Shown here: positions 34,360-47,300 of the stretch, piece after piece
Layout of the letters: the number at the start of each line of letters is the position of its first letter
Numbering within the stretch: the stretch's first letter is position 1
Origin: Branchiostoma floridae
Taxonomy: Eukaryota; Chordata; Leptocardii; Amphioxiformes; Branchiostomatidae
Assembly: GCF_000003815.2 (NCBI RefSeq)
Contig: NC_049984.1
Location: 14,989,048-15,053,047 of the forward strand
Direction: 5' to 3'
DNA: 64,000 bases
The notes under the pieces: model-generated
Database searches by the model: none
What the model was told of the DNA's origin: nothing
What the model saw: the letters and a program-made list of their open reading frames with translations, nothing else
Translations under genes and position numbers: made by a program

Positions 34360-37300
34360 CGGTATATCGTTAATATCAACGCTGTCTACATGTATCTGGC
34401 AACTTTTGTCCCTGCAAGGCTATTGCACTAGTGCACTAGATGGTACTATTATTGCTTAAACGATGTGACCCGTACATGGCTATGTGAACGTTGCCTTAAT
34501 ACCTTTATGCTTTTGCAGTTACTTGAACTTTGTTCTAGTGCCATTGTCCAATTGTGCGTCGGCAGTAAACAAGTCTGTATACACAGCCAGTAGTCGTTTT
34601 GAGCCGTAAATCTACACCACTGACACGGGACTGATGTTTCTAGTATTTCTTAACGGGAGTCATCACTTGGGACATCTTTTCCGATGTTTTATAGAGATCG
34701 TTCCTTAGCTTAGCAGCTGGACTGTCGGTTTTACTGGACAAGACGCTGACGCACAGCACGGAGGTACGCGTCGGTTCTACACTTGAACTTCGGTCTGTCC
34801 CTGATCGTCACCATTACGCGCCGGACCGCCAGTTTACCGGGACAGGGAGGAAGGTTTCCGCTGGGATGATAGTTTGATTGGTTCGAAGACCGACAGCACA
34901 GTGTTCGATGAGAAGACAGTGTGGCTTTGTGACTCGCGCTGGTATCGTACATAATTTTACTGGTGCATGACACGTTACAGCAATCAGTAGTCGACACAAC
35001 CCGCCTTGTCTCGACGGAACAAACAAGGTAAGTTATACTCGTTGTTGCTCGACAACCGATCGGCGTTAACTTGACATGTAGTAGTGGTAGTAGTAGTAGA
35101 ATGGTTTATTTCTTCCTCCAGCCAATTTGTCGGCCAAAGGTCGAATGGTCAGGCTTGTTTACATAAAGTACATCAAGGAATTACACAAGTGCGGATAAAG
35201 CGACGTTATAACGGGAAATCATTTTTTATACATATTTTCAAATTCCAACAAAACGTCGTAAAATCGTCGCATACTCTTAAAACCTATTGCTACATATGCA
35301 TAAAATAAAGTTGAATGTATCAAAACTTAGCAGTCATTATCAAAAATTGTTATATAGCCGTAACGTAAAAAACGTAACACAATTGGAGGCCATCATTTCC
35401 ACTCAAGACATGAGATTTGCGAACAAAGCTACACACTTGCCATGTGGTCGTTAACCATATCAACCTTTGAAATGTATCCATCCTATACTAGCTTGGGTTT
35501 GCTCCTCTGATCTCAGACCTGCAGAATATTCGGCGAGGGAAACGATTTGAGGAGCGAATCGAAGCTAGAATATGATGAATACCAGGCCTGGCAAAGCAGT
35601 CTGAATGTCCCTTTATGATCCCCTACAAGAAGCATGATACGTGACGTTACATTTATGGTTGGCAGGATTCATCATCAGCAATATTGAATCAAATATACTT
35701 ATTCAAATCAAATCGAATAAAATCATGCATGCTTCATATATCGACTGAATAAACGGCGGTATTATGTACCTGCTTGCTCGTACAGGACTCACCAACCACC
35801 GCACCCGTTTTTGGCCTTTGTCATCTCGCATACTGCATGCGCAAGTCAGCAAACTACATACATGTAAAATGTGGCTCACCTTTGACCCACTGACAGGTTT
35901 CGTAAGACTTTTATTTGCTATTGGGTAATGTTTAACACTACTGTTAACTCACGTGCTATCAGTGTACTAGCATCAACCAAAGCGATAAGCTGTCAAATAG
36001 GTTTTCTTAAATGACATACGTATAGAACGTACAGGCGTATTTTGTCCTTGAACGTAGCACTTAACACCAGGATATGTTGATCAATCGGAGGTGTCAATGA
36101 ATACATGACCTGGCGACTTATTCCGACTTCCACTCGCGGTGATATACGTGACATTTTGTAAAACAACGTGATACTCTTTAACCTCATACAGACCGCTTAC
36201 CGCTTACCGGTCCCTTGACCGGGGGTGGTCGTGGGGGCGCTTTGCTGCTCCATGCAGACCCTATACACATAAATACTTCATTTCTTTAGTGTGGATATTT
36301 TCGGCATGAATGCAGGAATCTGAGCATACCAAGGCGACCAATTGGTCTACTACTACTACTACTACTACTATAAATAAGCAAACTAAAGGTTAAAAGTAAA
36401 ATATTGGCAGGAAAGAAATCAGAGAAGCCGTCTGGACCTAGAATGGTTGCCCTGCTAAAAACACTTCTTTTCAAATAAAAGGAAAAACAAAGTCTGGAGT
36501 AGGAGGCACACATTTATTTCCTGAATCATTGAAGTAAAGCAACAGGTGGTTCGTCCTAATTTCCATTCAGTCTAAAGCAGCTTCCATTCTAATGCACTGA
36601 AAGATACTGCAAAACATCTGTACTAATTGCACCACAAAAATAACATTTTGAGAAATGTCATGCAAGATCATCACAGTAAATCCATTGAATGCACCATTCT
36701 TACAGATGCATTGTAACTACTCTAAAGCTCAATGACATTCGGTGTCATTGGTATTCTGTGTTTCATAAAGGGAGACCTGAAATTATCTTCCAGAAGAATA
36801 AACCACTTGAAAAACTACACGTGCTTTGTAACATCATTTCAGACATGTCCAAACAAAGCTGACACAAATCCTAGATCCTCCTTCGCAGTTTTCCATGAAC
36901 GTTAACAGTTACTATTGGGAGGAACACAGATTCACATTTTTCTAAACACATTGGCATGGTTCTTATGACACAAAGCGCCAACAAGACCTTCCCATATGTT
37001 GAAAATCGCGAATCAGTGCTCCCCCAACAATAACCTACAGTGCTCATGAAAGGCCGCGAAGAAGGCTGGCTGAAACAAGCCTTTCCTAATCACTTACAAC
37101 AAGGAGGTTAATTTTAACCTCCTTGCTTACAACATGGCATCAGCCCATCATTTCACACCACTTAAATACATGTACTAGTTAACAAAGTTTAAGCTTAAAG
37201 TAACACTAGGAACTGGTTCCTACTTGTGCATGACAGTGCAATAAATACTACCATTCATCACAGTAGAAATATCAAACTTTAAGTACTCTCTAAAATATGC

Positions 37301-38600
37301 AAATGTATACATAAATATGTAACACATCTGTGGCATTTACTAATAGTGACTCATAAAGTACTAAAGATATGTTTAAAGCTAGTTGGTCCAGACTTACTTC
37401 ACAAAATATACAAATATGTATAATCCAAAATTTCCAAACATACATGACGTTCATTGATACTCTGTCCATACAACTCTTGTTGTATGAGATTACTTTGGGC
37501 AGGTTTTCTAAACAAGGGTATTGAAAAATACATTTCACTACCGATGTACTTTATTTATTTATTTATTTATTGATCTTAAAGGGTCGTCCCTTCAGTCTAG
37601 ATGACTGATTTCCAAGGGAGCCCTGTACTTGACAACATAAGTGTGTAATGATGAATTTATGATGCCATGATTGTCATGGTTTATGACATGTAGCAGTTGC
37701 TCTGGCACAGGTAGTTTCTCCATCCTTACAAAATATTCAAAATTCAAAATATCAAGACTCTGAACACACAAGACTTTGTCATATATTACCATGATTCTGT
37801 TGAATCTATTTCTGAAAATATACATTCAATATGCTTGATATTGTGGCAGCTCCTGAAAGTTTACAACAAAATACACATCCATGTGTGTCACCTTTTCTCA
37901 CAGCACCAATACTAAAATAGCATAACTCTAAGCAAAACATGGTGAAATGCTTTTCTAATCTACATTTTAATAAAGCTACAAATTTTTAATCTCTTTTCCA
38001 CTTTGGCTCAAGTTCTCAACACCAACGTCAAAATATAGAGTCTACGAATATCTCAAAAGTAATTTACAGTAATTGCATCTACTTTTGCAGTGGTTCTATT
38101 TTTTGGGTTTTGTTTGTCTTGTTTGGATCTCCTTTGGTGCAAGATTAGTGCGGTAAGTGAAAAAAGAATTTCTTTAGAATAGGGACTCTGAGACATATTC
38201 TTTGTGTCATGCACTGTGAAAATAAAACCACTGCAAAAGACTTGCAGTAAGTTCCTTCTGACTATAGATAAAGGGCTGTTCAAAACATTTTCCAAGAAAG
38301 GCAGTGGGGAAAATACTTAAAACTTTTTTAAGTTAAAGCTTGATGTCTGTATGACACAAACTCTGCTGTCCAGGGCTGTAACTGGCGCCTCCCCACAGAG
38401 GCCGGATTTTGGGCAGGCTGCTATAAGCAAGATTTAATCAGTCTAACGAAATATTGAAGAGAGTAAATTTTTTTAAACATGATAAGCCTATCTAAAAATA
38501 AAGTATTGGATTAAGTGAAAGAAAGACCAATCACAATTTCAGTACACCCCCTCCCAGGAAAAATTTGGAACAGCCCAAAGAAACTACTGCATCAGAAACG
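34360..38600. other. Intergenic region between the two transporters
   Basis: No coding gene was recognised. Contents: tagtag/tactac trinucleotide tracts (35,075-35,100 and 36,345-36,370), a (ttta)n tract at 37,550-37,572, and a 77-codon minus-strand frame at 37,825-37,592 that looks protein-like but is unplaced. A plus-strand donor-like aacaaggtaagttata occurs at about 35,025, so a noncoding 5' exon starting near 34,700 cannot be excluded. The segment below 38,600 is probably the 3' UTR of the second transporter. Confidence 0.4.
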
Positions 38601-40883
38601 TTAAAGGTCACAAGGGTCATTCTGTTGGAACATGGGAAACACGTTGACGAACAGGAAGGTGACGAAGGCGCCGACACAGGATCCGGCCTGCATGACTGCT
38701 CCACACCACAGCAGCGCCCTCTGTCCTTCCTCACGGAAAATGGACCCGATGGTCACCTTCACGTAGGAGAAGAGCCCAACTACTGAGATCCATGCAAGTA
38801 CCTAGATAGAGGGGAACACAGAGAAAGGAATTATTAGCATTACATGTAAAAATCAACTTCATTGCTATGTTTGATAAGTCAAAGCTTCTTTTCTATATGA
38901 GAGCTGCAGTGTTCTTCTTCTAGCCAGCCTGAAATTTTTTCCCCCTCCCCTAGATTTTCAGCAAAAATCCTGTTGAGCACCAGAGGCTTCCGCATGACTA
39001 ACCTAGAAGGATCTGGGAAAATATTGAAATCTAAGACCCTCTGAAATGCTATTTCCTACATTTTGAGGGGCAAATTTTGCTGGTAGAGTAGACTCAGCTT
39101 GATGGCATCTGTGCTGATTTTCTGGAGATCTTTGCAAAACTTCATTTGTTTAATATCTTGACATGCTGCATTTTGTCTGTCGCAGAGGACGGAATGGGCA
39201 AAATTTTAGTCTGTCCCCAGCTGCAACATTCTGTCAAAGGACAGATACTGGCTTGAACCCTGGTGAGCCGTCATTTAAAGTTGGTGACAGCTTCCCTCGA
39301 TAGAAAAGCTACATATAGTTTTGTATTTCAATATCATTCGTGAAAATACATGTACTACTACATACTTTAAGTGGCAGCCTGTAGATAATGGTACAATTCC
39401 AATTTTCTGGCACACTTTTGATGGGACAAAGTTGTAGCCTGGATAACCTCCTTGTTAGCTTGTGCTCACTTCCTTACCACCAAACTGAAGATGGTAACCA
39501 GACTAACATGTTGCTGCAGTGGAATTGTGAAAAATATCCAAACCATGAACCTGAATGCTGACCACTGTTTTGCCTGGTAGGCATACCCCTAAAAACTTCA
39601 CATCTCTCTGTACGTGACCAAGTAAGTTAGCTGTTGATAGAACTCACCACCAAGAAGACTCCTCCAGTTGTCCCTAGTAGTACAGGGGTTGGGCTCATGG
39701 CTGCAAGAGCCAGGATGTACGCTCCCACCGCCGTTCCTGCCAGCGACAGCACCCCCACCAGCAGGAAGGACGTGGTGGGGAGGAAGAAGGAGATGAAACA
39801 GGCCAGCGGGTTGGCCATGTTACCCAGGGTGACGGCCAGATGGTAGGCGGTGTTTCCGTACGGGAGACAAGAGTAGGACTGGATGGAGGGGAGGACGCCG
39901 TTACTGAGGGCGTTGACCCAGGCCTGGACATACAGCAGGTAGATGTACCCTCCTCGTGACAGCCCCTTCTTCTTGGTTATCAGAACGTCGATGTCTCTCT
40001 CGCTTGAGGTAGGAGTGTTGGAGGAGCTGTCAGTCTTAGTGGACCCCATCTCGACACAATCACCGCAGGTGCTGTATCCATTCTCACTGTTAGGGACAGC
40101 TTTGTACACTGAAGCCTCTGCAGTCCTGATGTGCTCTTTCCTGGCCACTGGGAGGTAGTTGAGCATGACGAACGCAATCCCGCACACCAGCATCATGGTG
40201 AACAGGAACCAGAAGAAGTCCTCTACTGGGAAGTTAGGATCTTTGGTGACATAAACGTTGTGATACTCAGTAAAGTTCCTCACGGTTCCATTGACGACTG
40301 TAGAGTTGGTGTACGAAACGTTGTGACATTCCGGGTTTCCCCCGACTCCCTGCCCCAGCGCGACCAAACTGGGAAGGAGTCCGCTCATCCCTTCCCCGAT
40401 GAAGTATGACGTGAGGTAGGGACCAGAGAAGAGCGTCATGAAGGGTAGGAAAGTGACAGAGGAGGTGCAGTCCACAAAGGCCAGGAGGAATGTGAGGGTT
40501 AGCAGCGCTGTGCTGTGGTTGGCGCCCGCCACGACGCTGGTGTGCTTCCAAAAGAACGGCAGTAGGAAGCACGACATCGCTCCGACTGTGACGATGATGT
40601 AGATCACAACCTTATTGCTGACTCTCCTCCCACAGAACACATTGGCCAGGGTGACGGCGATTGGTCCGATGTTGGCCAGCTGGATGATGACGGCCATGTA
40701 GGAGGGGAGGCTCCACCCCTCGGGGGCGTGCTGCACGATGATTGGCAGCTCCACCCACAGGCCGTTGATGTCGATCCAGGACCCGACACCAAACAAACAA
40801 ACAAGGATGTACACAGGAATGCTGATTCTGGGTTTTTCCATCGTGGCGTCGTCTTCAGGTTCAAGTTTTTCTTCTTTGGGCAT
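38601..40883 (-). CDS. Riboflavin transporter, SLC52A family (tandem copy 2)
   Basis: Coding exons 40,883-39,648 and 38,801-38,601 join in phase 0 (gtgagt donor, tatctag acceptor) to give 478 residues. The first membrane segment holds GSWIDINGLWVELPIIV, and an external-loop glycosylation cluster (NVS, NST, NGT, NFT) is conserved. Compared with copy 1 it has a longer acidic N-terminus (MPKEEKLEPEDDATMEK); M15 is an alternative start. The large cytosolic loop differs strongly, whereas the 3' part of exon 1 and all of exon 2 are nearly identical. A splice acceptor just upstream of the ATG (about 40,925) links to a noncoding exon near 43,968, next to SAMHD1. Confidence 0.92.
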
Positions 40884-41392
40884 GTTTGCTGAAGATGGCT
40901 CAGTGATTTGAAGAAGGTAGTCACCTGCTGGAAAACAGACAAGACAATTCTGTTAAAATAAAAAGTTTGCATAAAATTGATAGATTAGAAGGAATTGTGC
41001 TTCAATGCTCCACCCTAAAGAGGGAATCCAAAGTTGTTATTATTATATAATGTTAACAAGTATACCAGTAGTTAAGTTACATGTACAATTGTTAACAATT
41101 GTGCATAGCTGATTCACACTCAGAGCTTAGACTGCTTCTAGCACTTCTAGTAGTAAGTCTGACCTGCTTATCAACTTCCATTCTAAATATCTTCCTAATC
41201 ATCCTGCATTGGAATATGTCTACCACTATCAGTAAGAGGGAGGAGGTTAAAATACTTGTAGGACAACCTCCTTGGTAAGAGTATCACCAACATACCTACT
41301 CAGACCTAGTGCCTCCTATTCTTATGAGACCACTGGACAGTTACTGCAACAGCAATTCTCCAGACAATTGTGCTACTAATGACAACTAAGGG

Positions 41393-41454
41393 GTCAGCCT
41401 TTGTAGGATTTTAATATGCACATAATGTGCATATTAAAAGAGACAAAGGTTGAC
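41393..41454. repeat. 62-bp inverted repeat with 31-bp perfect palindromic core
   Basis: The core at 41,409-41,439 is ttttaatatgcacat, one base, then its exact complement. It is flanked by gtcagcctttgt (41,393-41,404) and acaaaggttgac (41,443-41,454), complementary with one mismatch. It lies in the 5' UTR intron of the second transporter. Confidence 0.85.
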
Positions 41455-41769
41455 CATTTACAAACACATGTCATGCCACCTGAGGATCTGGCCTCACATG
41501 TTGTTACACACCTGTCTGGTGGTGCTGCTGTTTGCCTAGGGGCAGTGTTCTAAAAACATATAGATACCATGCCTCAAAGTATATGCTCTACTAGGAATCA
41601 GATCATCGAGACATGAGAGGACCAGGATTTTTATAGTTTACAGGACACAGGGCCTGTCCAAAACAAGAAACAACAATACAGGGAAGCAGGGTACATATAC
41701 CTCTCATTGAGTCTATTATTATTTTTAACAGCACTCCACAGTTGTTTGATATCAAAGTACCTGCTAGTA

Positions 41770-42850
41770 CCTGCCTATCTAGTCCCTTGACCTACAGGTC
41801 GTTGAGGGGACAAGGTACATCTGATTGTAAATAATCAGACTGACATGCAAGACCTGAGGTATGGTGGTCTGATTCTAATCACGAATACCCTATATTTTCC
41901 ATTAACTTTTCACCAGTGGACTTGTACTATTCCCTTGGGTCAAATAGGTACCTCTTAGACTTGCTCCACCAGAATTAAAGAAGTCACACAGCATATCAAA
42001 TAAGGCAAAAACTTCCTGACCAAAGGTATCAGTCTCAGGATGTCTCAGCAAGTTGTTTCAGCACTCAGGTCCTTGGCCCAAATGATATGCACAGATACTA
42101 TTGTTTCAAAGCTTTGTTTTATTTCTAGCCTTCAGCTGTACTGACCCATTTCTTAAAACATCCAACTGGGGGTCCGAGCACACTCCTTGCAATGTGCCTA
42201 GCTCTCGTGGGAATATTGAAGTCTAACCTGTTTTCAATAGAACAGGTGTTTCTCAATCTTAAGACTTCATAAACATCTGTTCTTCTACCATTATATGTTA
42301 TATATCCCAATCTCCCAACTTGCCATAAAAAAATTGTTTGTGCCATCTTCTACTGCAAAATGTGCACTTTTGAAGTCAATCATTGAGTATTTGAAAAGAT
42401 ATCACACCTCTACAAAGACAAACAGACACCACTTGGCACCCTTAACAATAGTTTCTCACTGACGGGTCATTCACATTTGTCAGGAAACAAGGGATAAAAC
42501 CCTCCTGCACTAAAATGTAAGAGAGGGGAAAAGGGTGCCACACAACAGCCGCCACTTTGCAAAATGTGAACGGACAGATGAAAAATATATAAAATAAACA
42601 CCAATCATGTTAGCGACAGAACAGATGACTGTAAAACTTGCCTGGAATGATGATCTGTACTAAAGACCCGTTATACACATATACCAATGGACTACCTAAT
42701 CTCTTATTTGCATATCCTATCTGCCCTCAGCCTACAGGAGAGGATAACCCTGGCTAGGGATAGACGAACCTGGAGGCAACTCTCGATCTTCATGTCTACC
42801 TTGTCCCCCCAACGACCTGGAGGTCAAGGGACTAGGTAGGTAGGTAGGTA
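41770..42850. repeat. Inverted repeat pair about 1 kb apart
   Basis: tagtcccttgacctacaggt plus cgttgaggggacaaggta at about 41,778-41,815 is complementary to the block at about 42,808-42,845 (taccttgtccccccaacgac, ctggaggtcaagggactagg). They may be the termini of a fold-back element or two oppositely oriented short repeats. A related cccttgacc...ggtcgt motif occurs at 36,212. Between them only a 73-codon minus-strand frame is seen (42,346-42,125, RARHIARSVLGPPVGCFKKW), possibly LINE debris. Confidence 0.6.
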
Positions 42851-43967
42851 TCAGCTGTGCTTGGGAAGTTTGCATTACTGGTACTGGACTCACATTTATC
42901 AAACAACTCATGGTGTACAGTGTGACGATGGTTCAAATTTACTGACCTTTCTGATAAACATCTTCTACTGTAAACTTCAAAGGGCAGTAGCAACCGACTG
43001 AATGTGGGTCATTTCGTCAACATAATAAACACACACCTTGCAGTTTGTACGTGCATGTTTGCATGTGCATGTTTGGACACAACTGAATGTTGCTGAAATT
43101 ATTTTAACACAGACAATTACATTGTACCAGTATTGTGGGACTGATTATATCTATTGTACATTTTGATTTATTAATTTTGGGGGTGACAGATCTGTCTATA
43201 TGATCAAGGACATTATCTTCAATCAATGTCCTGAATATGATATTGCCTTTGTTACATTCCACTGCCCCAAAATCTAAGAGTTTTTTTGTTGTTCTTGGTT
43301 GTACCCTTACATGTTTCTTCACTTGTGCTCATCCTGAAGTCTACAATCTTCCATATCCAGGGATATTCTTATCATATGGTGACATAACCAAGGACATAAT
43401 ATATTTGATGTCCTTTCTTATTCATATATTAAACTTACATGGAACACCGATGGAGTCATAAAGGTCACCTTGGTTTAAATTAGGTAATCAACATTTTATA
43501 CATCTTAGCGATGAAGGAATAAAAGCAGCAGAGGCTGTTGTTTTAAACGGATCTAAAGTGAATCAATAAAAGCTTTAAGTCGTCCATACTCATGTGATTA
43601 GTAAAAGGTTTTTCCTTAGTCATGGTTGCTCTTTGTCAAGTACGATCAAGAGAGTAGTCAGTAGATTCTGATACAAATTTGGACATCTGACACGGCTATA
43701 AAATACCACACTCCCTTCTGGGCAGTTCCTTAGTCGTTTAAAAATCATTTTCATCATAGTAACGACGAAACAAATGAGATAGAAGCAGGAAGAACCTGTG
43801 ACCGAACGACCATGTGGCACACCACTACTAGCACACCACACCGGTTTCTACACATACGGTATAATATTTCACACACAAAAACGTTACGTAAGCTCGCAAA
43901 TTTTAGCGTTCCTCGCAACCAAGAGTAATATATTTTTGTACGATGACATTAAAGACAATTTACTTAC

Positions 43968-44319
43968 CAGGAAAAGCGACTTCCTTGTGTCAGAGATGGG
44001 AGAAGACGATTAGAGGCCCTTCAATCTTCCTTCTTCTCGGAAAGACACCAACGTGCGGTCACCACCTTGGGAAAGTAACCTTTGACATGTGATGTAATGG
44101 ATTACTTCATTATCTAAACATAGGGAGGGCAACATGAAAAATATAACTATATGGACTACAAGAAAAGAAAATTATTTTAAATGAAAAGTATATATTGGAC
44201 TCAGAGACATTTATTTTTATAATTTTGATTCTTATTCATTATTTTGATATATAAGTAAAACTTGTGATGATACCCCTATTCCAGGAGTGGAATAGTCCTC
44301 CTCCCAACTCCCAGCCAAA
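43968..44319. promoter_or_regulatory. Head-to-head promoter region, SLC52A copy 2 / SAMHD1
   Basis: On the minus strand a GTAAGT donor at 43,967-43,962 ends a probable 5' UTR exon (from about 44,050 down to 43,968) that can splice to the acceptor near 40,925. The SAMHD1 ATG is at 44,320 on the plus strand. The start sites should therefore lie within about 300 bp of each other. No TATA box was identified. The region also contains a short AT-rich stretch at 44,140-44,250. Confidence 0.5.
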
Positions 44320-47300
44320 ATGGCGGCCAGAAAGCGAAAGTTTGCGGACGCCGTTAATAATGGGTCGTTTTCTGGCTCAAACGGCCCTGCAAAACAGCCC
44401 AGAAGGTCTGTAGAGGACTTCAGGGAGTGGACAGTGCACGACGTCTGCAATTTCCTCACCGAAAACGGCCAGAAGGATGATCATGATACAGTGGAGGTCT
44501 TCAAACGTAGGTTGAGTCACTCAGAGTCTGACAGCGAGAACTATTTTTCACTTCACAAGTTTTGAAGTTGTCAAAAGTAGCCATTTATCCTTGTTGTAAG
44601 AATGTATTTCTGCACTGTTTTGATCTTCTCCTTTGCCTATCGGTCTCGAGGCATCGACCACCATTTTACATAATGGTCCATGTGTAAAACAATTTACAAA
44701 GGCCTGAGAGTGAGTCACGCACTGATACAGACTACTACTACTACTATGCTGTTGAGACAAAGAAAGATTCGTACACTTTAAAAGAGCACTAAGTGTTAGA
44801 AAGGAATACAGACAATCATACAATAAAAACGACATTTTTGGCAGAATTATACGCCATACAAAAGACCAGGTACTTGGGTATACTTTTAATATGCATATCT
44901 TTATTGAATTATGATCATCAATGATGACAGAGTCTCCTGTTGGCTCGACAGATGAGAAATTTAAAGATGATTCAGCAGGGCCAAGCCAGTGTTAATTTTA
45001 TTCTGTTTCCATACCAACCATTTGTCACAGGTGAAGAGATATGTGGTGCAGTATTACCTGACATTACAGAAGAGAGACTTGAGAAAATGGGATTCAGGTG
45101 AGACTTGTATTTGTCTTGGTTTAATTCCCTCAACAAGTTAAATCATTGGTGCTTCCAATTAGATTCTATCTGACTAATCGATTAGGCTTCATACTATATA
45201 GTATTCAAAGTGTCCAAGTAACTTCATTGTGTTCTGTATTCTAGATGGATGTGTTAATTTTCTTTCTTGTTTCAGAACAATGGGGAAAAGACTACTACTA
45301 CTGAAGCTGCTAGAAAGGTTCAAGCTTGTCCCTGTCTCACTGGAGAACTGCAAGGTACATCTGGAACCAGAGACATCAATGTTTTGAAAAAAAAGAGAGT
45401 GGCATAATCATAAGATAAATAAGAAAAATATCTATGAGTATGATACAACTATGACATGTAGTACTAACTAGTATGATGATGTCAATAAAGGTCAGAATCT
45501 TACCTTTATTGACATCATCATATTAGTTAGACTGTCAGATATCCAGGTATATGTAATGATTTACTAAATCCAATAGTTGCTTGAGAAACTTTTATTTCAT
45601 TACTGTTCATACATGGCATTATGGAAAAAATCAAACAATTTTAGAAAATCCTTGTGTTGTAAAATCTTTATAACGCAAAAACAGGACTCACCAAATCCAG
45701 TATTGAAAATGTGAACTAGTCGATTTTCTGTGAATTCAGTTTTTGTGTTTACAAAATAGGTTAATCTTCTTCATAATTTTACAGCTTTTCTGTTAACTGA
45801 AAATTCTCTCTGTTCCAGATATTCAATGACCCCATCCATGGCCATATAGAAATGCACCCCCTCTGTATAAAGATCATCGACACTCCCCAGTTCCAGAGGC
45901 TGAGGTTCATCAAACAGCTGGGAGCCTGTTACTGGGTCTTCCCTGGAGCCTCTCATAACAGATTTGAGCATTGTCTGGGGTGAGAAGTCTGTTTCAATGA
46001 TTGTTTGTTCGTCTGTACCTTTGTTTAAAATTCGGCCGCTTTTCATGGAGGTCAAGTTGGGAGGAGTGTCAGGGTCGATAATGATAACTCAGAACTTCTA
46101 TCAATGTAGATGTGGTGTTCTAATAGTACTAGTAATACATGTGGACTTGTGTTGTAACTTGTTGATAAATTTTCAATGTGATCATGATTCAAATAAGCTG
46201 GTGACAATAAGATATTTTCCAGTGATGATAATGGTACATACAGTGTTGCTCACAGTCACACAGGTAATAGTATGTCAGCTCAGCTGCAATAGTGCAGGTG
46301 CACAAAGCATACATACTTTGTTGTTATTATATAAGTACCATGCTTGAGATGTTGTCATATACCTGTACAGCAGCAAAATGAAAGGTATTTTGAGTATGGT
46401 ACTACATTTACTATGTGCTAATGCTGCAACAGTTCCTGAAAGTTAAATGGGAAGATACTCTGTAAGTGACAGAGAAATATCAAGAAATAGTTTTGTTTTA
46501 GAGACCAGTGTTTGTGTTCCTCCCTCCAGTGTGTATCACTTGGCTGGATGTCTGGTGAAGACCCTGAGGAAACGTCAGCCTGAACTGGGCATCAGTGATG
46601 TGGACGTTCTGTGTGTGGAGATAGCTGGGCTCTGCCATGACTTAGGTAAGGGATCAAACCTTCAGCCATTCTCATCTAAGACTAAGACTTGTTTTTAGTA
46701 AAGAAGTAAAGAAAACATATACCGTAACCATTTGACAAATATCAAATACAGAGATATCTTGTTTATATACATGATAGGTTTTAGGTTGGTACTGAAATCA
46801 TCTGAATGCTAGGAGTCAACCCACACGGAGTCAACCATTTACTGGTTGCAGAAATTTGATTGCCATGTACGTGAACAAAAATGTTGGTCACAGATACTCA
46901 GGTAGCTGGATGAAATTTGGAATGAATAGATTTCAGACAGCATTCTCTGTCTTTTGTGACGTAACAATAAACTGGAGTCACCATGTTTGAATCCAAAAGT
47001 CTAAATTTATATGTTGATACTGACATTTGAAAAATAAAATGACTCTTATGTCATTTCTTCATACCATCCATATCTTATTCTGTTCTTTCTTTTAACCTTA
47101 TGTACATGTAACGCTGACTGTTTCTTGTGTTTGACCAGGGCATGGACCATTCTCCCATTTCTTTGATGGACAGTTCATCCCTTTGGCCAGACCAGGCTTC
47201 AAATGGAAGGTAGTCTTTTTGTACTTTCTTCAAATCATATGTGTTCAAACTAAAACTAACACTAGTATGTTGGATGTTATACAGTGTACAATGTTGGTAT

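Noticed and set aside
37592-37825. 77-codon minus-strand frame with a protein-like composition
   Set aside because: No recognisable family, no splice sites linking it to other frames, and it adjoins a (ttta)n tract; probably old repeat sequence.
43104-43841. Minus-strand frames of 72-73 codons between the transporter and SAMHD1
   Set aside because: They lie in the predicted UTR intron, lack homology and splice sites, and are about the length expected by chance in this composition.
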